Of a DNA stretch of 5,820 bases, positions 1 through 5,028 are shown in pieces. Positions within the stretch are counted from its first letter, which is position 1; each line of letters begins with the position of its first letter. The notes under the pieces are model-generated. The model made no database searches and was not told where the DNA came from. It saw only the letters and a program-made list of their open reading frames with translations. The DNA is from Clostridiaceae bacterium (lineage in GTDB: Bacteria > Bacillota > Clostridia > DSM-8532). A program made the translations under genes and the position numbers. The stretch spans positions 1-5,820 of the forward strand of contig JANYKF010000430.1 of the NCBI GenBank assembly GCA_025361665.1, in the 5' to 3' direction.

Positions 1-390
1 CGCGGCCGATACGATGGCCATGCTGTTGGACATCAGCATGGAAGCCCCGATGGCCTGCAGCACACGGGCCGACACTAGAAAACCCAGATTCGGTGACAAT
101 CCGCATATGGCTGACCCGGTGGTGAAAATCAGGAATCCCAGGGCATAGATTTTCTTGCGTCCGATCATGTCGGCCAGACGGCCAAAGATGGGCAGCAGGC
201 TGGTGATCGTCAGCAGATAAGCCGTCACGACCCACTGCAGCATCGAAAGGCTGGTTTGGAACTGCCCGGAAAGGGTGGGCATGGCCACATTGACGATATT
301 GCTGTCCAGGGTCGCCATAAAGGTGCCGATCGATACGGCCCCTACGACAAACCAGCGGTAATTCGGAGACCTCTTTAAGTTTTCAAGCAT
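1..390 (-). CDS. MFS drug exporter, DHA2/EmrB-QacA type (partial, N-terminal 130 residues)
   Basis: This is the start of an inner-membrane proton-coupled multidrug exporter of the major facilitator superfamily. The gene is cut by the left edge and still open there. I translated it from an ATG at 388-390. The product has hydrophobic segments at about residues 14-35, 50-70 and 80-98, and a fourth begins near 105. Three MFS signatures are visible: LDSNIVNVAMPTL at 28-40 (the D1 motif of the 14-helix DHA2 group), GRLADMIGRKK at 70-80 (motif A, the cytoplasmic loop 2-3) and RVLQAIGAS at 109-117 (motif B). A GAGGAG ribosome site (complement of 397-402) lies 6 nt before the ATG and fixes the start. 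The substrate cannot be read from this portion. The gene is co-oriented with feoAB but separated from it by 288 bp, so it is probably a separate transcription unit. The family call is secure; 12 versus 14 helices is inferred from motif D1. Confidence 0.9.
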   Translation of the reverse strand, partial: MLENLKRSPNYRWFVVGAVSIGTFMATLDSNIVNVAMPTLSGQFQTSLSMLQWVVTAYLLTITSLLPIFGRLADMIGRKKIYALGFLIFTTGSAICGLSPNLGFLVSARVLQAIGASMLMSNSMAIVSAA

Positions 391-487
391 CCTGTACTCC
401 TCGGTCCAGAATCGCACACATGCCGCCAACACACACATGTCCATTCCATTTGATGTCACATTCATGATACAGTATAATCAGTCTGAC

Positions 488-499
488 AGGATATATCCT
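488..499. promoter_or_regulatory. 12-bp perfect palindrome upstream of the MFS gene (possible operator)
   Basis: AGGATATATCCT is fully self-complementary and lies about 100 bp before the MFS start codon. On the minus strand a TATACT (complement of 471-476) follows it and could be a -10, but I see no good -35 at the usual spacing. Drug exporters of this class are often controlled by TetR or MarR repressors binding palindromes near the promoter. Assigning that role here is inference. Confidence 0.3.
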
Positions 500-550
500 C
501 ATTCATAATGAACCCTCAACAATCCGACCTTTCGGACTTTTTCGCTTTTA

Positions 551-613
551 TTGCATCCATTCAGCAGGTCCCCCCGCATTTTTACTCTTCTTGCATCTAT
601 TCAGCAGGCCCCT
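551..613. repeat. Two-copy direct repeat, 40-bp period
   Basis: The 23-bp segments at 551-573 (TTGCATCCATTCAGCAGG then TCCCC) and 591-613 (TTGCATCTATTCAGCAGG then CCCCT) agree at all but about three positions, and their starts are 40 bp apart. The second copy runs into CCTGCATCCATGAATGG, which partly mirrors it. The 17 bp between the copies are unrelated to what follows the second copy. It could be a remnant of a dispersed intergenic repeat or a pair of regulator sites upstream of the MFS gene. Confidence 0.7.
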
Positions 614-665
614 GCATCCATGAATGGAGAGAACCGATGACATTTTTCCTGTTGTCCACAAAAGT

Positions 666-692
666 CGGTCCGGTCTACTCAGTGCAGGACCG
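666..692 (-). terminator. Weak terminator-like hairpin over the feoB stop codon
   Basis: Read on the minus strand, CGGTCC (687-692) pairs with GGACCG (666-671) across a 15-nt loop that contains the TGA of feoB, and ACTTTTG follows. The stem is GC-rich but only 6 bp, the loop is long and the T-run short, so termination may be partial. Confidence 0.35.
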
Positions 693-2394
693 CAAAGAGC
701 GTAAACATCAAATGCAAAAATGCCGTGAGCCCGATTGTCACCATGAAAATCCCTCCGAATATCTTCAAAGCCGTTTTCATACCCAACTCTTTGGTCAGCG
801 TGAGAAGCGAGGCAACGCATGGCGTCGACAGAACCAGGAAAACGCAGGCAACCACAAACTGAGGAGCGCTGAGGTTGAGGGGAACCAGAAGCGCAACCGA
901 AGCATCTTTCCTGAGAAAATTCAGAAGCATCACCGGGGCTATCTCCGGAGGCAATCCAAGCAGCCAAACGACAGGGGTTTTGATCAGATCCGTTATGAAG
1001 GACAGAATGTGAAGCAAGTTGAGTACGTTCATCAGCAGGACGCCCACTGCGATCATCGGCAAGACCTCGGAAAAGTACTCGATGATCCGGATGCGCAGTT
1101 TATTAGCCATCAGCCTAATGGACGGAATCCTGCAGGAAGGAAATTCAGTGAAGAATTCAGGCAAATCCCCTTTTCCATATGCCTTGTTCAAGCAGAAATT
1201 CATGACAAGTGCCGATGCAATCAGGATCCCGAATATGGCAAGCACGGTTCCAACGCCGTATCGCATGCCAAGTGAAACAATCATAACGCTTTGTGACAGG
1301 CATGGCACGCTCATGAAGATCAGGATGATTGTCAGTATTTTCTCCCGCCTGTTGGTCAGAGCCCTTGCAGCCATGAACGCCGGCACTTTGCAGCCGAGGC
1401 CCAGCATCACCGGTATGGATGAATATCCGTGCAGACCGAGCCTGTGGAAAAATTTGTCCAGGACAACTGCAAGCCTTGGAAGATACCCGAAATCCTCAAG
1501 AAAACCAAATACAAGATAAAAAGAAAAGAAGTATGGAAAAACCTGAATCAGTGCGATAAAAATGCCACTCGTCAAGATTCCGAAAGACTGCAGCGGATCA
1601 GCAGAATGACCGACCAGCAGTCCCCTGAGCAAATCAAGGGGGATTTTGCTGACGATGCTTTGGACAAAAGGGTCATAGAGTCTGAAGTAGAAGGGTTCGA
1701 ACAGATACCGAATCAATCCTTCACCCATATACCGCACGATGAAGAGCGTTGACAGCAGGACAAGAACCGCTGTCAGAATCCCCCCGACCGGATGGAGCAT
1801 GAAGTCGCTGATTCGCTCCAGGGGCGTATGATGGCGATGTTTGAGAACCTGGGCCCTGGCAAGGATACGCTTGATGCAGTTCCATTGCTCATGAGGTTCG
1901 ATGGCCACTTTGCTGATCCTTGCATTCGCCACGGAAGCAAGGAGTTCCGTGATCCTTTCGTTGTAAAGCGCACTGACGGGTACAACCGGAACATCCAGCA
2001 ATTCCTCAAGTTCCGTTTCTTGAATGGCAATTCCCTTATGCACCGTATCGTCCCAGAAATTCAGGCAGACAACCATTGGCCTGTGAAGGGCCAGCAGCTG
2101 CAAAGTCAGATTGAGGCTGCGCTCCAGATTCGTTGAATCGACTACGTTTACAATGACGTCCCCATCTTCAGCCAGCTTTATTGCGATCTGGTCGGTTTCG
2201 GAATACTCGTCAAGTGAATACAAGCCGGGTCCGTCTATGATTTCATATTCCTTCCCGCCATATCGATAATGCCCCAACTTCAGTTCAACCGTTGTTCCGG
2301 CATAGTTGGCCGTCACAATGCCGACACCGGTCATGCGCGAAAACAGAAGGCTCTTTCCGACGTTGGGATTCCCAGCCAGAATGACTTTTTTCAT
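679..2394 (-). CDS. feoB: Ferrous iron transport protein B (FeoB), short variant of 571 residues
   Basis: FeoB is the inner-membrane Fe2+ permease with a cytosolic G-protein domain. The N-terminus carries G1 GNPNVGKS (8-15), a G2 threonine in AGTT (32-35), G3 DGPG (54-57, usually DLPG), G4 NFWD (112-115) and a G5-like VSAL (140-143). A short helical linker leads to a membrane domain from about residue 202. Its conserved parts are LEDFGYLPR (299-307), GLGCKVPAFMAAR (332-344) and, near the C-terminus, STPCVASL (523-530), which match the Gate/cysteine regions of FeoB. The MSCSARLP-type motif expected near 361-368 reads MSVPCLSQ. At 571 residues it is shorter than common 650-770-residue forms and ends soon after its last helix, without a cytosolic tail. 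The ATG overlaps the feoA stop (ATGA, 2391-2394), so translation is coupled. No feoC follows. Function is secure; the variant subgroup is my reading. Confidence 0.95.
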   Translation of the reverse strand: MKKVILAGNPNVGKSLLFSRMTGVGIVTANYAGTTVELKLGHYRYGGKEYEIIDGPGLYSLDEYSETDQIAIKLAEDGDVIVNVVDSTNLERSLNLTLQLLALHRPMVVCLNFWDDTVHKGIAIQETELEELLDVPVVPVSALYNERITELLASVANARISKVAIEPHEQWNCIKRILARAQVLKHRHHTPLERISDFMLHPVGGILTAVLVLLSTLFIVRYMGEGLIRYLFEPFYFRLYDPFVQSIVSKIPLDLLRGLLVGHSADPLQSFGILTSGIFIALIQVFPYFFSFYLVFGFLEDFGYLPRLAVVLDKFFHRLGLHGYSSIPVMLGLGCKVPAFMAARALTNRREKILTIILIFMSVPCLSQSVMIVSLGMRYGVGTVLAIFGILIASALVMNFCLNKAYGKGDLPEFFTEFPSCRIPSIRLMANKLRIRIIEYFSEVLPMIAVGVLLMNVLNLLHILSFITDLIKTPVVWLLGLPPEIAPVMLLNFLRKDASVALLVPLNLSAPQFVVACVFLVLSTPCVASLLTLTKELGMKTALKIFGGIFMVTIGLTAFLHLMFTLFAVLH

Positions 2395-2708
2395 TCACTG
2401 ATTCCCATTCCCATGTCCAACGGCTCAACAATGATATTCTGAGCCATGTTGTATCCAATGGCGAACTGTACCCTGTCCTTTTCAAGAATGATGGGGCCCT
2501 TGGCCGGAATGGCACTTTTCTTGGTGATCACTGCTCCGGGAATGATGCCCATGGCCAAAAGCTTGCGCATCGTATCGCTGTTGTCATTGAGCTCCAGGAC
2601 GGTGGCGGATTTCCCGTTCTCCAGCTGAGTAATGTTGATATGCTGCGCTTCCGGGAAATTCATAAATTTCTCTTTCACTTTTGTTTGCCAAAAAAGCATA
2701 TCCTGCAT
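2391..2708 (-). CDS. feoA: Ferrous iron transport protein A (FeoA)
   Basis: FeoA is a small cytosolic SH3-like partner required for, or enhancing, FeoB-mediated Fe2+ uptake. From the ATG at 2706-2708 (a GTG lies directly before it) the frame gives 105 residues. The family core starts around ITQLENGKSATVLEL and includes the typical LLAMGIIPGAVI segment, followed by GPIILEKDRVQFAIGYNMA, a match to the usual C-terminal half. Family members are about 75-85 residues, so either this one has a 20-25-residue extension or the true start is the internal ATG at 2661-2663 (90 residues). A good ribosome site, GAGGA (complement of 2718-2722), sits 9 nt before the ATG and 6 nt before the GTG. Only a weak AAAGAGA precedes the internal ATG. 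I chose the long form for that reason. It is the first gene of feoAB, with its promoter directly upstream. Confidence 0.92.
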   Translation of the reverse strand: MQDMLFWQTKVKEKFMNFPEAQHINITQLENGKSATVLELNDNSDTMRKLLAMGIIPGAVITKKSAIPAKGPIILEKDRVQFAIGYNMAQNIIVEPLDMGMGISE

Positions 2709-2729
2709 CACCTGGTTTCCTCATATTTT

Positions 2730-2748
2730 GATATCAATTATCATTATA
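2730..2748 (-). promoter_or_regulatory. Fur box over the feoAB -10
   Basis: On the minus strand this 19-mer begins with TATAATGATAAT and ends ATATC. It matches the classical Fur consensus GATAATGATAATCATTATC at 15 of 19 positions and covers the -10 and the likely start site. Iron-loaded Fur bound here would block the promoter, as is usual for feo operons. The match is by eye and AT-rich sequence inflates such scores, but the location is right. Confidence 0.65.
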
Positions 2749-2771
2749 TGATGATTCCATTGACATGTAAA
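2743..2771 (-). promoter_or_regulatory. Sigma-70-type promoter of feoAB
   Basis: On the minus strand TTTACA (complement of 2766-2771) is followed after exactly 17 nt by a perfect TATAAT (complement of 2743-2748). Transcription would start near 2736, leaving a short leader that holds the GAGGA ribosome site. The -35 differs from consensus at one position. Confidence 0.8.
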
Positions 2772-2787
2772 TAGATCAAGGCTATCA

Positions 2788-2898
2788 TTTGCCAAAAAGC
2801 CCTTTGTCAAGGCAATTCTTTGCCAAAACAGCCCTTTGTCAAGGCAATTCTTTGCCAAAACAGTCCTTTGTCAAGGCAATTCTTTGCCAAAACAGTCC
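2788..2898. repeat. Tandem array, 32-bp unit made of two 16-bp half-units, about 3.5 copies
   Basis: Units lie at 2788-2818 (31 bp, one base lost), 2819-2850, 2851-2882 and a half copy at 2883-2898. One unit is TTTGCCAAAACAGCCC plus TTTGTCAAGGCAATTC. The two 16-bp halves agree at 10 positions and all six differences are transitions, so the array has an underlying 16-bp period. Each half starts with a TTG-N-CAA mini-palindrome. Degenerate continuations appear on both sides (TCAAGGC near 2776, CCCTTTCAA near 2900, TTGTCAA at 2913). Further TTGCCAAAA copies occur at 2685-2693 and 2999-3007. There are no unique spacers, so it is not a CRISPR. An array of regulator sites, or simple slipped-strand expansion, are both possible. 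Confidence 0.92.
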
Positions 2899-2902
2899 AC
2901 CC

Positions 2903-2931
2903 TTTCAACCGCTTGTCAATTCAGATAGAAT
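2903..2931 (+). promoter_or_regulatory. Weak candidate promoter for the polymerase unit
   Basis: TTTCAA (2903-2908) and TAGAAT (2926-2931) are 17 nt apart. The -10 matches 5 of 6 positions but the -35 only 3 of 6. An alternative -35, TTGTCA at 2913-2918, has no good -10 at normal spacing. The placement downstream of the array and before the ORFs is sensible, but this is a guess. Confidence 0.25.
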
Positions 2932-2953
2932 AAGCATAAGCTTCCAGGTGAAT

Positions 2954-3049
2954 ATGCTGGCAGGCAGCAACAGCAGAAACAGGCAGCCAGAGACAGCATT
3001 GCCAAAATCGGCACACTGCGGTTCCCGAGATTTTGAAGGGATGAAGTAA
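2954..3049 (+). CDS. Candidate 31-residue leader ORF
   Basis: An ATG with AGGTG (2946-2950) 3 nt before it opens a 31-codon frame whose TAA shares its last base with the ATG of the next ORF (TAATG, 3047-3051). The peptide is polar (MLAGSNSRNRQPETALPK at its start) with no membrane segment or recognised motif. The same frame stays open further upstream through the tandem array, but that extension is repeat-derived. The overlap could be chance. It matters only if the stop-start contact couples translation to the 59-codon ORF. Confidence 0.25.
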   Translation: MLAGSNSRNRQPETALPKSAHCGSRDFEGMK

Positions 3050-3228
3050 TGACAACAAGCAAAAACAAAGGATTCAACCAGGAAAAAAGATTTCAGATGC
3101 GTTATCCTGATGCCTTCGCCTCTTTTGCAGAGGACCTGGCAAAGGTGCCGACCAGCCAGTTCCCTGCCAGCGAAGGCGGTTTTTGCCGTTCTTCCTTTTC
3201 CGGCGGAATGGATGATGGCGCGATATGA
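3049..3228 (+). CDS. Small unknown protein, 59 residues, coupled to the polymerase gene
   Basis: I do not recognise this protein. The frame starts at an ATG with GAAGGG (3035-3040) 8 nt upstream and ends in a TGA at 3226-3228, which overlaps the polymerase ATG by 4 nt (ATGA). The polymerase has no good ribosome site of its own, so its translation probably depends on ribosomes finishing this ORF. The product begins MTTSKNKGFNQEKRFQ (basic), continues with MRYPDAFASFAEDLAKV, which could form a helix, and ends in a glycine- and serine-rich tail (SSFSGGMDDGAI). There is one cysteine (residue 46), no signal peptide and no membrane segment. An in-frame stop lies just upstream (3034-3036), so the start is well bounded. 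It may be a genuine small partner of the polymerase or a leader ORF that only sets its translation. Confidence 0.6.
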   Translation: MTTSKNKGFNQEKRFQMRYPDAFASFAEDLAKVPTSQFPASEGGFCRSSFSGGMDDGAI

Positions 3229-4964
3229 CCCCCGTGATCATCACCTCAACGCAGCAACTGGTCCCTTATCTGGGTTCCCTGCGTCAGGCCAGGGTGATGG
3301 CCGTCGATACGGAAACCACGGGTCTCGACCCGCATGGAGATCGCCTGCGCCTGGTGCAGATTGCGGCATTCGGGCTTCCGGTTCTCATCCTGGACTGTTT
3401 CTCATTCCTTCCGGATGGCCGTGAACTGTTGATGGAAGTGCTGGCTGCAGACGCCGTGAAAGTCTTTCAGAATGCGAAATTCGATCTGCAGTTCCTGCAG
3501 GCTGCCGGCATCGATGTCCGGCCCCCCCTGTTTGATACGATGCTGGCCGCGCAGCTGTTGAATTCATCCGGCGGACCCGCTCGTTTCAACTTGGCCTCTC
3601 TCGTCCTGCACTTTCTGGGGCGGGATTTGCCCAAGGAAGAACAGAAGAGCGATTGGAACGGCATTCTCCGGGAGGAGCAGCTGCGGTATGCAGCACAGGA
3701 CGCGGAAATCCTTCTGGACCTGAGAAATGCGATGATGCCCCTTCTTCGGGATAACAGGCTGATGGAGGTATCGCGGCTGGAGTTTTCATGCGTGCGTGCC
3801 ATTGCGCAGATGGAATTCCATGGGATTCATCTGAATCTCCAAAAGTGGGCGGCATTGAGACGAAAAACAGAATTGGAGCGGGATGCCGCATTGACGTCGC
3901 TATATCCGTACACAGGTCGGCCGATGGAGCAGATGAGCCTGTTCGGAGAAAACGTACCGCTGGGGCAGAATCTGGACAGCAATCCCTACGTCCTTTCCCT
4001 CCTTCGCAAGGAGGGCATTTCAGTGGAAGAAACCTCCCAGCATTCATTAGGTGCGCATCTCGAACATCCTTTGGTTTCAGGCCTTCTGGAGTACCGCAAG
4101 GCCAGCAAGTCCCTGTCGGCATTCCTGCTTCCGTTCCCGGACCTGTTGAACCCCTCGACGGGAAGACTCCATCCGCGATATGGGCAGAATGGCGCCTGGA
4201 GCGGACGCATGAGCTGCGGGAGCCCGAACATCCAGCAGATTCCCCGGGACGCCTCCTTTCGTGCTTGTTTTGATGCCCCGCCGGGACGCAGGATGATTAT
4301 CGCGGATTATTCGCAGATCGAACTGCGGGTGGCGGCGGACATCGCCCGGGATCCCCGCATGATGGAAGCCTATCGGGAGAATGAGGATCTGCATAAGCTC
4401 ACGGCTTCGCTCATATCAGGAAAACCTTTGCAGGAGATCACAAAGCAGGATCGGCAGGAGGCAAAGGCCGTCAATTTCGGCCTGATTTTCGGCATGGGGG
4501 CCAAAGGGCTGCAAGCCTATGCCGAAGGCACATATGGAGTCGCCATGACGCTGAATGAAGCGGAGAAGTTTCGGGAACGTTTTTTCGATGCCTACACGGG
4601 AATAGCCGCCTGGCATCGGAACCTGCGCATCCATCCCCCCAAGGAAACCCGAACAGTGGCCGGTCGCAGGCACGTCTATGGCGAATCTCCCGGATTGGCG
4701 GGACTATCGAACACGCCTGTCCAGGGCAGTGCCGCAGATATTGTCAAGCAGGCACTGGGGTTGCTGGTGGATGCGCTTGCTTCGGCAGACGCCTTCCTTG
4801 TCGCCGCCATTCATGATGAAATCATCATCGAAGCGGAAACGCATGAAGCCGAAACCGTTGCGGGGATTTTGAAAAACGCAATGGAACAAGCCGGAGCCCA
4901 CTACCTCAAGAACGTGCCGACCCTGGCGGAAGTGCATATCGCAGACAGTTGGGCGGAGAAATGA
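3225..4964 (+). CDS. Family A DNA polymerase with 3'-5' exonuclease domain, no 5' nuclease (579 residues)
   Basis: This is a stand-alone Klenow-like enzyme of the type often named bifunctional 3'-5' exonuclease/DNA polymerase. The exonuclease domain (about 1-180) has Exo I VDTETTG (D28, E30), Exo II QNAKFD (N83, D87) and Exo III YAAQD (Y155, D159), so proofreading residues are intact. The polymerase domain has SGRMSCGSPNIQQIPRD (326-342), motif A DYSQIELR (D361), the O-helix/motif B RQEAKAVNFGLIFGMG (410-425; R410, K414, F418) and motif C HDE (530-532). All catalytic carboxylates are present. The residue matching E. coli Pol I Tyr766 is Phe422. The 5'-3' nuclease domain of full-length Pol I (about 930 residues) is absent, so it cannot remove primers or flaps alone. 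A repair or accessory replication role is likely. An in-frame stop just upstream fixes the ATG; it overlaps the preceding small ORF by ATGA. I give no symbol because it is not polA proper. Confidence 0.95.
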   Translation: MTPVIITSTQQLVPYLGSLRQARVMAVDTETTGLDPHGDRLRLVQIAAFGLPVLILDCFSFLPDGRELLMEVLAADAVKVFQNAKFDLQFLQAAGIDVRPPLFDTMLAAQLLNSSGGPARFNLASLVLHFLGRDLPKEEQKSDWNGILREEQLRYAAQDAEILLDLRNAMMPLLRDNRLMEVSRLEFSCVRAIAQMEFHGIHLNLQKWAALRRKTELERDAALTSLYPYTGRPMEQMSLFGENVPLGQNLDSNPYVLSLLRKEGISVEETSQHSLGAHLEHPLVSGLLEYRKASKSLSAFLLPFPDLLNPSTGRLHPRYGQNGAWSGRMSCGSPNIQQIPRDASFRACFDAPPGRRMIIADYSQIELRVAADIARDPRMMEAYRENEDLHKLTASLISGKPLQEITKQDRQEAKAVNFGLIFGMGAKGLQAYAEGTYGVAMTLNEAEKFRERFFDAYTGIAAWHRNLRIHPPKETRTVAGRRHVYGESPGLAGLSNTPVQGSAADIVKQALGLLVDALASADAFLVAAIHDEIIIEAETHEAETVAGILKNAMEQAGAHYLKNVPTLAEVHIADSWAEK

Positions 4965-5028
4965 GTATCGGCAGCCATTCTTGTCGCAGGTGACGGCTGT
5001 TGCCCAAACAGGAAACAATCCGGTCTAT
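4965..5028. other. Short convergent gap between the polymerase and CBM9-like genes
   Basis: CAGCC (4972-4976) can pair with GGCTG (4995-4999) around a loop, but no T-run follows on either strand. I see no intrinsic terminator for either gene, so transcripts may overlap tail to tail. Confidence 0.5.

Larger units (their letters stand above)
391..678. other. Gene-free gap between feoB and the MFS gene
   Basis: I see no convincing gene here. On the minus strand, the reading direction of both flanks, it holds a weak hairpin at the feoB stop, two copies of a 23-bp direct repeat, an imperfect hairpin at 523-536, a 12-bp palindrome at 488-499 and the MFS ribosome site. A 31-codon minus frame, from an ATG near 642, runs through the repeats behind an AGGA. 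Its peptide is built from repeat sequence, so I do not call it a gene. Confidence 0.6.
2712..3048. other. Divergent control region between feoA and the polymerase unit
   Basis: It contains, from left to right, the feoAB ribosome site, Fur box and promoter, a tandem repeat array (2788-2898) starting 16 bp beyond the feo -35, a weak candidate promoter facing right, and a 31-codon candidate ORF. No RNA gene or riboswitch is recognisable. Confidence 0.7.

Noticed and set aside
523..542. Plus-strand terminator (TCCGA-CCTT-TCGGA followed by five T)
   Set aside because: The stem is only 5 bp and no plus-strand gene precedes it. For the minus-strand genes the T-run is on the wrong side.
548..967. 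139-codon minus frame overlapping the 3' end of feoB
   Set aside because: It lies in another frame of feoB and its tail is translated from the 40-bp-period repeat. No domain is visible.
508..1752. Long plus-strand open frames opposite feoB (508-1275, 1019-1519, 1429-1752)
   Set aside because: They are antisense to a clearly recognised FeoB, have no family motifs and no good ribosome sites.
2788..2898. CRISPR array
   Set aside because: The repeats are directly adjacent with no unique spacers, too few, and no cas genes are present.
2789..3049. 86-codon plus frame through the tandem array, starting at a TTG
   Set aside because: Its first half (FAKTALCQGNSLPKQ and similar) is just the 32-bp repeat translated; the period is not a multiple of three. 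Only the last 31 codons are kept as a weak candidate.
3586..4273. Overlapping frames inside the polymerase gene (3586-4122 minus, 3788-4273 plus)
   Set aside because: These are shadows of a GC-rich coding sequence whose intact catalytic motifs establish the true frame.
4972..4999. Bidirectional terminator between the polymerase and the CBM9-like gene
   Set aside because: The 5-bp stem has a large loop and no T-run on either side.
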